From assembly GCA_046348855.1 (NCBI GenBank), contig JAXMDK010000003.1, positions 62,001 to 126,000 on the forward strand: a DNA stretch of 64,000 nt. The letters are read 5' to 3'. Position numbers and translations under genes: made by a program. Of the stretch, positions 10,871 to 19,844 are shown piece by piece. The number at the start of each line of letters is the position of its first letter. Position 1 is the stretch's first letter. The DNA comes from TMP-24 sp046348855. Its GTDB lineage: Bacteria > Pseudomonadota > Alphaproteobacteria > Rhodobacterales > Rhodobacteraceae. Under the pieces are notes generated by a model. The model made no database searches, had not been told where the DNA came from, and saw only the letters and a program-made list of their open reading frames with translations.

Positions 10871-11061
10871 ATTGGAAGATGCGCTTAGTAGTAACGATTG
10901 AACGGTTAGCCTGGATCGGAATGCGGGCTTGGCCCCGTGGATACGGGCAAGGATTGAACGGTAGCCGGCACCCTTTGTCGGTATTTTTTGGAAGAGGTGG
11001 TATTGCCCGCCGCAGACCAAGAGCTGCAGAGAACGCCCCGTCCCGCCGGTCGGGGCGTTTT
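10871..11061 (+). ncRNA. Putative small RNA, tandem unit 3 (diverged)
   Basis: A predicted transcript of about 191 nt. It keeps GATTGAACG near the 5′ end (10896) and the CAGAGAACGCCCC terminator, but the middle is different. The middle repeats GATTGAACGG-TAGCC at 10952, as if duplicated internally. Of the three units it is the least certain. Confidence 0.5.
11032..11061 (+). terminator. Terminator of sRNA unit 3
   Basis: Same AACGCCCCG/CGGGGCGTT stem, with one loop change (TCCCGCCGGT), then TTTTC. Confidence 0.85.
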
Positions 11062-11141
11062 CTCTTGAACGAGCGCGCTCCAAGAAAAAAGAAACCGACC
11101 ACCGCCGTTTGCAAACGCCGGAAGCCGATCAGGAAAACCCA

Positions 11142-11240
11142 ATGATGAAACGCCTTTATTCCAGCTTCTATTGCCCGAGCATGCCCTGGTTCGAACTCCT
11201 CGGCTTTGCCCTGCTGATCCTTGTCGGCCACCACCACTAG
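11142..11240 (+). CDS. Possible small hydrophobic protein (32 aa)
   Basis: It opens with two consecutive ATG codons; AGGA (11131–11134) lies seven bases before the first. It reads MMKRLYSSFYCPSMP, then a hydrophobic stretch FELLGFALLILVG, then HHH and stop. A basic N-terminus plus one short membrane segment fits a small membrane protein. It lies 80 bases after the third sRNA terminator and converges on ccmG. No family is recognised. Confidence 0.45.
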   Translation: MMKRLYSSFYCPSMPWFELLGFALLILVGHHH

Positions 11241-11252
11241 GCCAGCGCGGGC

Positions 11253-11795
11253 CTAGCCGCCCGCGGACGCCTGCGCCAGCGCCGGACGGATCGTGTTGTC
11301 GATCACGTCCTGGGTCAGCGGGCCGGGGAAGCGCAGGATGACCTTGCCCTTCCCGTCCAGCACAAAGCTTTCCGGCACACCATAGATGCCCCAGTCGATG
11401 CCCATGCGGCCCGACTGGTCGGCGCCGATCTTGGCATAGGGACTGCCCAGTTCGGCCAGGAACGCCTGGGCATCCTCGGGCTTGTCCTTGTAGTTCACGC
11501 CCAGGACGGTCACGCCGTTGGCCTTCAGCTTCAGCAGGTTGGGATGCTCGGCCCGGCAGGGCGCGCACCAGCTGGCCCAGAAATTCACGATCTTGACCGT
11601 TCCGTCCGACAGGTCGGCTGCCTGTATCGGGGTCTGGCCCTCCAGCGCCGTCACCTCGACCGGCCCGGCCGCATGGCCCTCCAGCATCGACGGCAGCTGG
11701 TCGGGGTGGGCGCGGTTCATGCCCCACAGGAACAGGCCGGCGAGCGCCGCGAACAGGACCGGCGGCGCGATCATCAGCGGCGACAGCCTAGCCAT
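11253..11795 (-). CDS. ccmG: Cytochrome c biogenesis thiol-disulfide oxidoreductase CcmG/HelX
   Basis: A 180-aa thioredoxin-fold protein with an N-terminal membrane anchor (about residues 7–25) and the active site WCAPC (C77, C80). It keeps apocytochrome c cysteines reduced in the periplasm for haem ligation. The GVPESFVLDGKG segment with the cis-proline region is typical of CcmG/DsbE. Its start overlaps ccmD by eight bases. It is last in the ccmABCDG run. Confidence 0.93.
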   Translation of the reverse strand: MARLSPLMIAPPVLFAALAGLFLWGMNRAHPDQLPSMLEGHAAGPVEVTALEGQTPIQAADLSDGTVKIVNFWASWCAPCRAEHPNLLKLKANGVTVLGVNYKDKPEDAQAFLAELGSPYAKIGADQSGRMGIDWGIYGVPESFVLDGKGKVILRFPGPLTQDVIDNTIRPALAQASAGG

Positions 11796-11946
11796 TGCGG
11801 GCGGCCTTCCGTTCCTGCGCCTCGAGCGCGCGGCGCACCTGCCGCGACCGCCACAGGGACATGCCCACCAGACCAGCGAGCAGAACCAGCGTCACCGCCC
11901 AGGCCGACAGGACCGTGGCCGCGTATTTTCCCAGATCAGGCGTCAT
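11788..11946 (-). CDS. ccmD: Haem exporter protein CcmD
   Basis: A 52-aa single-pass membrane protein. One hydrophobic helix (about residues 10–31) is followed by a basic, charged tail (SRQVRRALEAQERKAARNG), as in CcmD. It helps release holo-CcmE from CcmC/CcmAB. The start ATG 11946 is preceded by AAAGGATGG and overlaps the ccmC stop by ATGA. Confidence 0.88.
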   Translation of the reverse strand: MTPDLGKYAATVLSAWAVTLVLLAGLVGMSLWRSRQVRRALEAQERKAARNG

Positions 11947-12671
11947 TCCATCCTTTCCCGCGCCAAGAGCGCATTCAGCCGCCGGGCGCGGATTTCCGTC
12001 CGGGTACGCAGCAGCACCAGCGTCAGGAACAGAAGCACGAACCCCGCGATAGACACCCACAGCGGCCAAGCATAGACATCGGCCACGTGCTGGGCCCTGT
12101 CAACCGACAGGCTCGCCCCCTGATGCAGGCCCTGCGCCCAGAAATAGACGGCATAGCGGCTGAGAAAGGCGAAGACCGAACCGACCAGGCACAGGACCGA
12201 GGTCAGGTCCGCCGCCGCGTCGGGGTTCTCGATCGCCGCCCACAGCGCAACATAGCCCAGGTAGAACAGGAACAGGATCAGGAACGAGGTCAGCCGCGGA
12301 TCCCAGGCCCACCAGGTGCCCCACATGGGCTGCCCCCAGATCGCGCCGGTAAAAAGCGCGATCAGCGTCATCACCATGCCGACCGGCGCCGCCGCGCGCG
12401 CCGCCAGCGCCGAGACGTGGTGGCGGCGGATCAGCCAGATCAGCGAGGTGACCAGCATCATCCCCCAGGCGTTGATGGCGACAAAGGCCGCGGGCACATG
12501 GATATAGATGATCTTCACCGTCGAGCCGAAACGGTCGGCATCCGGCGTGAAGAAGAATCCCCAGACCAGCCCCGTCAGCAGCGTCAGCGCCGACAGGACA
12601 GTGATCCAGGGCAGAAGCCGCCCTGAAGTGTCCATGAATTTCTTGGGATTTGCGTATTCCCAGATCGACAT
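11943..12671 (-). CDS. ccmC: Haem lyase/exporter CcmC
   Basis: A 242-aa six-helix membrane protein. It carries the tryptophan-rich haem-handling motif GTWWAWDPRLTS and flanking conserved histidines in IYIHVPAAF and LHQGASLSV. It attaches haem to CcmE. The start is ATG 12671 with AGGAAACAGG upstream; the frame extends a further 12 codons without support. Confidence 0.94.
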   Translation of the reverse strand: MSIWEYANPKKFMDTSGRLLPWITVLSALTLLTGLVWGFFFTPDADRFGSTVKIIYIHVPAAFVAINAWGMMLVTSLIWLIRRHHVSALAARAAAPVGMVMTLIALFTGAIWGQPMWGTWWAWDPRLTSFLILFLFYLGYVALWAAIENPDAAADLTSVLCLVGSVFAFLSRYAVYFWAQGLHQGASLSVDRAQHVADVYAWPLWVSIAGFVLLFLTLVLLRTRTEIRARRLNALLARERME

Positions 12672-12713
12672 TGCCTGTTTCCTGTGTCTCTGGCCCTGAT
12701 AGCACACTGCCGC

Positions 12714-13370
12714 TCAGCGCAGATTGACGCGGATTGACGCAGCAGCGGCATAGGGCAAGGCAGCGGCCGTGGCGAGCGTTATTGCGCCCAGCATCAGCAG
12801 GACCGACCCCGCCGCCAGCCCCCCGGCCCCGCGCCGGGCAACCTCGGCACCGAAGATCAGCGTCGGCACATACAGCGGCAAGACCAGCAGCGACAGGATC
12901 AACCCGCCGCGCTTCAACCCAACCGTCAAGGCCGCACCGAACGCCCCGATCACCGACAGGGCCGGCGTACCGACCAGCAGCGACAGAACCAGCCAGCCGT
13001 AGCCCGGCCCCGACAGGTTCAGCAGCACCCCCAGGACCGGCGCCATCAGCGTCAGCGGCAGCCCGGTGGTCAGCCAGTGGGCGCCGGCCTTGGCCGCCAC
13101 CACGCCTTCCATCGGAACCGGCGCCGCGGCCAGCGCGTCGAGCGTCCCGTCCTCCCAGTCCAGCTGGAACATCCGGTCGAGCGACAGGAGCGAGGCGAGA
13201 AGCGCGCCCACCCACAGGATGCCGGGGGCAATGGTCGCCAGCCCGGCGCGGTCTGGCCCGACGCCGAAGGCGACCAGCACCGTCAGGATCAGGAAGAAGG
13301 CCAGGCTCAGCCCGAAGCCGCCGCCGGCGCGGACGGCCAGCCGCAGGTCGCGGATCAGGATCGCACGCAT
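12714..13370 (-). CDS. ccmB: Haem exporter membrane subunit CcmB
   Basis: A 218-aa protein with six hydrophobic segments and FQLDWEDGTLDALAAAP, a CcmB hallmark. It is the membrane partner of CcmA in the ABC complex that drives release of holo-CcmE. The length matches the family. It is separated from ccmA by 82 bases holding an intergenic repeat. Confidence 0.92.
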   Translation of the reverse strand: MRAILIRDLRLAVRAGGGFGLSLAFFLILTVLVAFGVGPDRAGLATIAPGILWVGALLASLLSLDRMFQLDWEDGTLDALAAAPVPMEGVVAAKAGAHWLTTGLPLTLMAPVLGVLLNLSGPGYGWLVLSLLVGTPALSVIGAFGAALTVGLKRGGLILSLLVLPLYVPTLIFGAEVARRGAGGLAAGSVLLMLGAITLATAAALPYAAAASIRVNLR

Positions 13371-13383
13371 GGGCTACCCTCCT

Positions 13384-13446
13384 TGGGCGCTTGCGCCATG
13401 CTCCGACGGCGGATGCCTCCGGCGGGAGTATTTGGCCAAGGGAAAG
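13384..13446. repeat. Intergenic hairpin plus GTATTT element, copy 1 (ccmA–ccmB gap)
   Basis: GGGCGC/GCGCC-type and GCCTCCGGCGG inverted segments are followed by GGGAGTATTTGGCCAAGGGAAA. The same order of parts (hairpin, GGRNTATTTCC-like block, GAAA) recurs at 19783 and 37375. Confidence 0.5.
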
Positions 13447-13452
13447 GCCCGT

Positions 13453-14112
13453 TCACAGGAAAGCCTCGTCGAAGCCGGGCCGCGCGCCGGCCGCCGCCCG
13501 GGTTCCACCGGTGGCCCGGAAGGGTGTCAGGTCCAGCCGTACAGCCTCGGGCAGGCCGAGGTCGAGGTGGCTGGCGATCAGCGCAGCGCCGCCGCCCGCC
13601 AGATGGGCGCGCAGGACGCCGGCGAACAGCGCGACCGATGCGGCATCGAGCGACACGGTCGGTTCGTCCAGCAGCCACAGCCGCCGCCCGGTCAGCAAAA
13701 GCCGCGCGAGGCCCAGCCGCCGCCGCTGCCCGGCCGACAGGCTCTGCCCCGGCCGGTGCGCCAGGTCCGTCAGGTCCATCGCCGCCATCGCCGCCGCGAC
13801 ATCGCCCGCACCATGAATCCGCGCCCAGAAGGCCAGGTTTTCCGCAACCGTCAGCGTCGCCTTGACCGCGTCGGCATGGCCGGCAAAGGCCAGCTGGTCG
13901 GGTGGCAGGCCGATGGCCCCGCCGACCGGCGGCTGCAGCCCGGCGACGGTGCGCAGAAGCGTGCTCTTGCCCACGCCGTTCGGCCCCTGCAGCACCAGCG
14001 CCTGCCCCGGCCACAGCGTGAATGCCACCCCGGCCAGAATGGTGATGCCTCCGCGCGCGACCGCGAGATCGCAGACCTCCAGCGCCGGGGGGGTATGGTG
14101 CGCCTCTGCCAT
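13453..14112 (-). CDS. ccmA: Haem exporter ATP-binding subunit CcmA
   Basis: A 219-aa ABC ATPase with Walker A GPNGVGKST (from residue 43), signature LSAGQRRRLGLAR and Walker B LWLLDEPT, followed by the switch histidine in IASHLD. It powers the CcmAB complex. It abuts the Mth938-like gene by one base, so the operon continues from secF. Confidence 0.94.
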   Translation of the reverse strand: MAEAHHTPPALEVCDLAVARGGITILAGVAFTLWPGQALVLQGPNGVGKSTLLRTVAGLQPPVGGAIGLPPDQLAFAGHADAVKATLTVAENLAFWARIHGAGDVAAAMAAMDLTDLAHRPGQSLSAGQRRRLGLARLLLTGRRLWLLDEPTVSLDAASVALFAGVLRAHLAGGGAALIASHLDLGLPEAVRLDLTPFRATGGTRAAAGARPGFDEAFL

Positions 14113-14113
14113 C

Positions 14114-14473
14114 TCAGACCGGGATCAGCGCCGCGCCGACCCGGCGTCCCTCGGCCAGCAGCATGTTCCAGGTGCGCGCCGCGGCGGGGCTGTCCATCGG
14201 TTCGACGCCAATGCCGGCAGCCTCCAGCGCCGCGACCAGCGCCGTGTCCGGGTAGGTCATCGCCCGGCCCATCCCCAGCAGCAGAACGTCCACCTGCCCG
14301 GCCAGCGCCAGAAGCGGCGCCCTATCGTCCCAGCCCGACCAGGGACGCGGCCCCTCGGGTGTCAGCAACAAAGGCCCGCGCCGCACCTTGCCTTCGATGC
14401 GGAAGAACCCCGGCCCATAGCCGTCGACCGGGCGGGCCGGGCCGGTATAGTCGATGTCGGCCAGCGCGATCAT
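14114..14473 (-). CDS. Mth938-like domain protein (ORF117-type)
   Basis: A 119-aa protein with the Mth938-like fold pattern: YGPGFFRIEGKVRRGPLLL, then VDVLLLGMGRAM and GIGVEPMDSPAAARTWN. The family is of unknown function and in Rhodobacter typically sits between secF and the hel/ccm genes, as here. Related human NDUFAF3 is a respiratory complex I assembly factor, but no role is claimed here. Confidence 0.85.
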   Translation of the reverse strand: MIALADIDYTGPARPVDGYGPGFFRIEGKVRRGPLLLTPEGPRPWSGWDDRAPLLALAGQVDVLLLGMGRAMTYPDTALVAALEAAGIGVEPMDSPAAARTWNMLLAEGRRVGAALIPV

Positions 14474-14483
14474 CGGCGGCCGG

Positions 14484-15467
14484 TCAGCCCTTGCCGGTGA
14501 CGAACTGGGTGCCCTTCGGGCCCTTGTCGTCGGTCGGCTTCGTCCAGTCGCGCTTCACGCCGAGGTACAGCACGATGTTCTTGGCGACGTAGATCGACGA
14601 ATAGGTGCCGAGGATGATCCCCAGGAAGATCGCAAAGACGAAGCTGCGGATCACGTCGCCGCCGAAGGCCAGCAGCGCCGCCAGCGAAATCAGCGTGGTG
14701 CCCGAGGTCATCAGCGTCCGCGACAGCGTTTCGTTCACCGACAGGTTCATCACGTCTCGCAAGGGCATGGTCTTGTATTTCATCAGGTTTTCCCTGAGCC
14801 GGTCGAACACGACCACCGTGTCGTTGATCGAATAGCCGAGGATGGTCAGAAGCGCGGCGATCGTCGTCAGGTCGAACTTCAGCCGGAACAGCGCGAAGAT
14901 CCCCACCGTCACCACGACGTCATGGACCAGAGAGGCGACCGCGCCGATGGAGAACTGCCATTCGAACCGTAGCCAGATGTAGGCGCAGATCGCCGAGGTC
15001 GCGGCCAGAACCGACAGGATCGCCGACTTGATAAGCTCGCCCGACACTTTCGGACCCACGGTCTCGACCGAGGCGAACTTGACGTCCGGCGCCACCTTCT
15101 GCAGCGCGGCCTGCACCCGATCCACGGCCTCGGGGCTCAGCGCCTCCTGGCCGGCCTGGGCCTGGATGCGGATCTGGGCCACATGCTGGTCGGCGCGGAA
15201 GGTCGGGTCGAACACTTCGGTGATCGACACGTCGCCCATCTTCAGCCCTTCAAGCTGGGTGCGGTAGGCCGCAACGTCCACCGGCTGGGTGCTTTCGGTG
15301 CGGATCGTGGTCCCGCCCTTGAAGTCGATGCCGAAGCTGAGGCCCATGACGGCGACAAGGATGATCGACACGACCACCGCCACCGCCGACGCGCCGAAGG
15401 TCAGCGGGGCCCACTGGAAGAAGTCCCAGTTGGTCTTTTCGGGAACGAGTTTCAGACGCCAGCCCAT
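14484..15467 (-). CDS. secF: Protein translocase subunit SecF
   Basis: A 327-aa membrane protein. It has an N-terminal helix, then GLSFGIDFKGGTTIRTES (the SecDF GGT motif), a periplasmic P1-like domain and five C-terminal helices with GYSINDTVVVFDRLREN. It works with SecD to use the proton gradient for late protein export. It is nine bases downstream of secD. Confidence 0.96.
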   Translation of the reverse strand: MGWRLKLVPEKTNWDFFQWAPLTFGASAVAVVVSIILVAVMGLSFGIDFKGGTTIRTESTQPVDVAAYRTQLEGLKMGDVSITEVFDPTFRADQHVAQIRIQAQAGQEALSPEAVDRVQAALQKVAPDVKFASVETVGPKVSGELIKSAILSVLAATSAICAYIWLRFEWQFSIGAVASLVHDVVVTVGIFALFRLKFDLTTIAALLTILGYSINDTVVVFDRLRENLMKYKTMPLRDVMNLSVNETLSRTLMTSGTTLISLAALLAFGGDVIRSFVFAIFLGIILGTYSSIYVAKNIVLYLGVKRDWTKPTDDKGPKGTQFVTGKG

Positions 15468-15476
15468 GATTTTCCC

Positions 15477-17135
15477 TCAGACCTGAATGGTTTTCGGACG
15501 GCGCCAGCCGTACCAGGTCACGACCAGAAGCCGTGTGACGAAGACGGCCGAAAAGACCGAGGTGATGATGCCGATGGTCAGCGTGACGGCGAAGCCCTTG
15601 ACCGGGCCGGAGCCGATGAAGAACAGGATCGCCGTCGAAATCAGCGAGGTCATGTTCGAATCGGTGATCGCCGACATCGCCTTTTCATAGCCGATCTCGA
15701 TGGCGCGGGCCGGGCCGTGGCTGCGGCGCAATTCCTCGCGGATGCGTTCGTAGATCAGCACGTTCGCGTCGACCGCGACGCCCATCGTCAGCACGATCCC
15801 GGCGATGCCCGGCAGGGTCAGCGTCGCGCCGATCAGGCTGAGCACGGCAAAGATCATCGCCATGTTCAGCGCCAGCGCGATGACGGCGAGAAAACCGAAG
15901 AACCCGTAGGAGGCGATCATGAAGAAAGCCACCGCCACATAGCCCACCGCCGCCGCCAGCTTGCCCGCGTCGATCGAATCCTGCCCGAGTTCGGGCCCGA
16001 TCGTGCGTTCCTCGAGGAAGGTCATGCTGGCCGGCAGCGCGCCGGCGCGCAAGAGCACCGCAAGGTTGGTGGAAGTCTCGACCGAGAAGTTGCCGGTGAT
16101 GATCCCCGAGCCGCCGGGTATGGCCTGGTTGATGCGCGGGGCGGAAATCACCTTGCCGTCCAGCACGATGGCGAACAGCTGGCCGACGTTCTCGGCGGTG
16201 TAGTCGCCGAACTTGCGCGCGCCGGTCGGATCGAAGCGGAAGCCCACGGCGGGCTGCGAATTCTGGTCGAACTCGGGGCGGGCGTCGACCAGATCGTCGC
16301 CGGTCACCACCGCATTGTCCTCAAGAACGTAGTAGACGCCCTTTTCGTCCAGCGATGGCAGCAGCAGGTTGCCGGGGCCGGCGAGTTCATTGGGGTCGGT
16401 GGTGCGCTTGATCACCGGCTGGAAGGTCAGCTTGGCCGTGGTGCCGATCAGCGACTTCAGTTCGGCGGCCGAGCCGATGCCCGGCACCTGGATCAGGATG
16501 CGGTTCTCGCCCTCGCGCTGGATCGTCGGCTCGCGGGTGCCGACCTCGTCGACGCGGCGGCGGATGATCTCGAGGCTTTGCTGGATGGTGCGGCTGTCGG
16601 TCGCGGCGCGTTCCGCGTCCGAGAGCGTCATGGTCAGCGTGTTACCATCCGACTTGACCACATAATCCTTCTGCCCGACCCCGGTCAGGGTGATGACCGG
16701 ACTCGACAGGCCATTAGCGATTTCCAGCGCCCTCGGCATCCCTTCGGGTTTTTCGATCTGCACGCGCAACTCGTCATCGGGGCCGGGCGCGCGGCGCACC
16801 CCCCCGACCGTGGCCCGTTCGGCGGTCAACGCCTTGCGCAATTCCGGCCAGAGGCTGTTCATCCGCGCCTTGTAGACATCGGCGACATGCACTTCGGCCA
16901 AAAGATGCGCGCCGCCCCGCAGGTCGAGCCCCAGGTTGACAACCTGTGACGGAGCCCAGGACGGCCAGCCAGCGCGGTCGGCGGCCAGTTCGGGCGTCTC
17001 GCCGTCCTTGGCGATCTTCGCAATCGCGTCATTGTGCCGTTCGACCCGCGGGTAGAACAGGTTCGGCGAGGCATAGAACAGGGCGAGCGCGCACAGGCCC
17101 CAGATAAAGATGCGCTTCCACAGGGCGATCTGCAT
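15477..17135 (-). CDS. secD: Protein translocase subunit SecD
   Basis: A 552-aa membrane protein. It has an N-terminal helix, the LGLDLRGGAHLL motif, a large periplasmic region (about residues 60–370) and a six-helix C-terminal RND-like core with GVAVDANVLIYERIREE. It pairs with SecF. It lies 14 bases downstream of yajC in a yajC–secD–secF order. Confidence 0.97.
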   Translation of the reverse strand: MQIALWKRIFIWGLCALALFYASPNLFYPRVERHNDAIAKIAKDGETPELAADRAGWPSWAPSQVVNLGLDLRGGAHLLAEVHVADVYKARMNSLWPELRKALTAERATVGGVRRAPGPDDELRVQIEKPEGMPRALEIANGLSSPVITLTGVGQKDYVVKSDGNTLTMTLSDAERAATDSRTIQQSLEIIRRRVDEVGTREPTIQREGENRILIQVPGIGSAAELKSLIGTTAKLTFQPVIKRTTDPNELAGPGNLLLPSLDEKGVYYVLEDNAVVTGDDLVDARPEFDQNSQPAVGFRFDPTGARKFGDYTAENVGQLFAIVLDGKVISAPRINQAIPGGSGIITGNFSVETSTNLAVLLRAGALPASMTFLEERTIGPELGQDSIDAGKLAAAVGYVAVAFFMIASYGFFGFLAVIALALNMAMIFAVLSLIGATLTLPGIAGIVLTMGVAVDANVLIYERIREELRRSHGPARAIEIGYEKAMSAITDSNMTSLISTAILFFIGSGPVKGFAVTLTIGIITSVFSAVFVTRLLVVTWYGWRRPKTIQV

Positions 17136-17149
17136 GACGGCGGGCTATC

Positions 17150-17491
17150 TCAGTTGCTGTTCGCGGCGGGTTCGGTCTTCGACAGGACCTGGCTGATGGT
17201 GGTCTTGACCACCCGCACCTTGACGCCCTGCGCGATCTCGACCTCGATCTCCTTGGCGGCGTCGTCGCCGATCTTGGTGATCTTGCCGACGATGCCACCG
17301 CCGGTGACAACCGTATCGCCTCGCCGCAGCGCGCTCAGCGCGGCCTGATGTTCCTTCATCTTCTTCTGCTGCGGCCGGATCATGAAATAGTACATGATCG
17401 CAAAGACCAGGATCAGCGGCAGGAACTGGGCAGCGGCGAAACCGCCTGTGGCGCCTCCGGCGGCCTGGGCATAGGCGGGGGTCACGAACAT
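17150..17491 (-). CDS. yajC: Preprotein translocase accessory subunit YajC
   Basis: A 113-aa protein with one membrane helix (about residues 18–38), then YYFMIRPQQKKMKEHQ and RRGDTVVTGGGIVGKI, the classic YajC signature. It associates with SecDF. The start ATG 17491 follows GGAAG; a 24-residue in-frame extension upstream lacks a ribosome site. Confidence 0.95.
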   Translation of the reverse strand: MFVTPAYAQAAGGATGGFAAAQFLPLILVFAIMYYFMIRPQQKKMKEHQAALSALRRGDTVVTGGGIVGKITKIGDDAAKEIEVEIAQGVKVRVVKTTISQVLSKTEPAANSN

Positions 17492-17671
17492 CGGCACTTC
17501 CTTCGGACTGGCAGAGGGCGACGGCCCCCCGAAATTCTGGTCGCGCACCCTATCGCCGGGCACGGGCTAAGGCAAGGCGATGCGGGCGGGCTTTTACCCG
17601 GCCTGCCGTCGGGGTATGAAGGTGCCGGTCAGCGTGCCGGAAACGGCACATCCCCAGCCGATGCCGGACCG

Positions 17672-18387
17672 ATGCCGACCTTGCTCCGAATTGCCCGCGT
17701 GCTTGCGCTTGCCGCTGCCTGCCCGTCCGTCGCCCCCGGCGCCGCCCCTGCCGCGCCGCCCACCGATCCGGCGCCCAACCCGGCGGCGGTCGGCTGGCTG
17801 GGCTATGGCGCCGCGCCCAAGCCCGGCACTGCCGGCTGTTCGGGTGTGCTCGTCGCCCCCGACCTGGTGGTGACCGCTGCCCATTGCCTGGTCGACGCCC
17901 GCTCTGGCCAGCCGCGCGACGCGGGCCGCCTGACCTTCGCCGCCGGCTGGCGCGACGGCCAGGCCGCCGGCAGCGCGAAGGGGCAGAGATCATCCTGCCC
18001 GCGGCGCGGCGGCTTCTGGACGGCGCCCTGCCCTATGACCTGGCGCTCCTGCGGCTTGCCCACCCGCTGGAGGCCGTCACGCCGCTGCCCCTGGCCCCCG
18101 ACGCCGCACCCGCCGACGCGAGCCTGACCACGCTCGGCTACCCTCAGGCCGCCCCCGACCGCGCCCGGCGGCAGGACGATTGCCAGGTCCGGCTGGCGGC
18201 GCCGCCCGTCATCGGGCTCAGCTGCCACGCGGTCGGCGGCTTTTCCGGCGGCGCGGTGCTGCGCCAGGTCGGCAACGGCTGGCTGCTGCAGGGGGTGATG
18301 GTCGCCGAAGCCACCCGCAACCCCGCGTTCGGCGCGCTGGCCCTGGCGCTGCCCGACGATCTGGCGGCGCGGATCGACCGGCGATAG
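17672..18387 (+). pseudogene. Trypsin-like serine protease, frameshifted as written
   Basis: A signal peptide is followed by a chymotrypsin-fold domain. The catalytic His is in VTAAHCLV, the Asp in YDLALLRL and the Ser in GGFSGGAVL. His lies in one frame and Asp and Ser in another; the break is at the G-run 17980–17983. Adding one G would read …SAKGAEIILPA… and restore a protein of about 238 aa ending at 18387. This is either a real one-base deletion or a homopolymer error. The next gene, serS, has the same problem. Confidence 0.75.
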
Positions 18388-18471
18388 GCGGGCCTTTTTC
18401 CTGTTCACCGCGCGCGCCGAACCCGGTAAGGGATTTCCAATCCCCGCCAGGGACCGCCGAGAGGAGCCTCC

Positions 18472-19782
18472 ATGCACGACATCCGCGCCATCCGCGACAA
18501 TCCCGCCCTGTTCGACCGGCGGCTGACCCGCCGCCCGGCCAGCCGGCCCTGTCAGCGGAAATCTTGGCGATCGACGAGGCGCGGCGCGCGAAGATCCTCG
18601 CCGCCGAAACAATGCAGGCCCGGCAGAATGAGCTTTCTAAACAGTTCGCACCGGCGCCCGGAATCGGACCCGTGTCGGCACAGGATGAAGCGGATCGCCT
18701 TGCAGCGCCTGAACACAGATCGCAGAACTGAAGACGTCAATTAAGATCGCCGGACAGGAAGCCGCTGCCGAGGACGAACGCCTGCGCCAGCTGCTGCTGA
18801 CCGTGCCCAACCTGCCGCTCGACGAAGTGCCCGACGGCAAGGACGAGGACGACAACAAGGAAATCCGCCGCTGGGGCCTGCCAGGGACTTTTCGTTCAAC
18901 CCGCGCGAACATTTCGACATTCCCGGCGTCAAGGCCGGCATGGATTTCGAGACCGCCGCGAAACCGTCGGGCGCGCGCTTCGTGGTGCTGAAGGGCGCCG
19001 TCGCCCGGCTTCACCGCGCGCTCGCCCAGTTCATGCTGGACCTGCACACCACCGAACATGGCCTGACCGAGATGATCACCCCGGTCCTGGTCAAGGAAGA
19101 GGCGATGTATGGCACCAACCAGTTGCCGAAATTCGCCGAGGACAGCTATCAGACCACCAACGGCTGGTGGCTGATCCTGACCTCGGAAGTGACGCTGACC
19201 AACACCGTTGCCGGCGAGATCCTCGACGACGCTGCCCTGCCGATCCGCATGACCGCCCACACCCAGTGCTTTCGTTCCGAGGCCGGCAGCGCCGGCAAGG
19301 ATACGGCCGGGATGCTGCGCCAGCACCAGTTCGAAAAGGTCGAGATGGTGTCGATCACCTCGCCCGCGACCTCGCTGGCCGAGCACGACCGCATGACCTG
19401 CTGCGCCGAGACGGTGCTGGAACGGCTGGGCCTGCCCTACCGGACCATCGTCCTGTGCACCGGCGACATGGGTTTCGGCGCGCAGAAGACCCATGACCTG
19501 GAAGTGTGGCTGCCGGGCCAGAACCGCTATCGGGAGATTTCCTCGGTCTCGGTCTGCGGCGATTTCCAGGCGCGGCGGATGAACGCCCGCTTCCGGCCGC
19601 AGGGTGGCGGCAAGCCCGAGTTCGTCCATACGCTGAACGGCTCGGGCCTCGCCGTCGGGCGCTGCCTGATCGCGGTGCTGGAAAACGGCCAGACCGAAGA
19701 CGGCGGCGTCAACCTGCCGCAGGCGCTGTCGCCCTGGCTGGGCGGCAAGACCCGGCTGACGCCCGAAGGGGTTCTGGTCTGA
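18472..19782 (+). pseudogene. serS: Seryl-tRNA synthetase, N-terminal half frameshifted as written
   Basis: Seryl-tRNA synthetase charges tRNA-Ser. The catalytic half from about 18900 to 19782 is intact, with class II motif 2 (FRSEAGSAGKD), HQFEKVEM and motif 3 (GLAVGRCLIAVLENGQ). The N-terminal tRNA-binding coiled coil is split over three frames. It begins MHDIRAIRDNPALF, loses a base near 18538, is scrambled around 18640–18735 and loses another base near 18882. The gene is normally single-copy and essential, so sequence error or a second copy elsewhere must be considered. Confidence 0.85.
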
Positions 19783-19835
19783 GGGGGGGCGCGGCCCCCC
19801 CACCCCCGGGATATTTCCAGACAGAAAGTAAGCGG
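19783..19835. repeat. Intergenic hairpin plus GTATTT element, copy 2
   Basis: A perfect 8-bp stem GGGGGGGC/GCCCCCCC (19783–19801) is followed by ACCCCCGGGATATTTCC and AGAAAG. It begins at the serS stop codon and probably acts as a terminator for one or both of the convergent genes serS and der. Confidence 0.55.
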
Positions 19836-19844
19836 GCGCGCGCC

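Noticed and set aside
9839..11061. CRISPR array
   Set aside because: Repeats are 150–450 bases apart, differ in sequence and carry promoters and terminators; there are no cas genes.
18640..18735. tRNA-like fragment inside serS (GGTCCGATTCC on the minus strand)
   Set aside because: Only a T-loop-like stretch is visible; no acceptor, D- or anticodon stem can be drawn.
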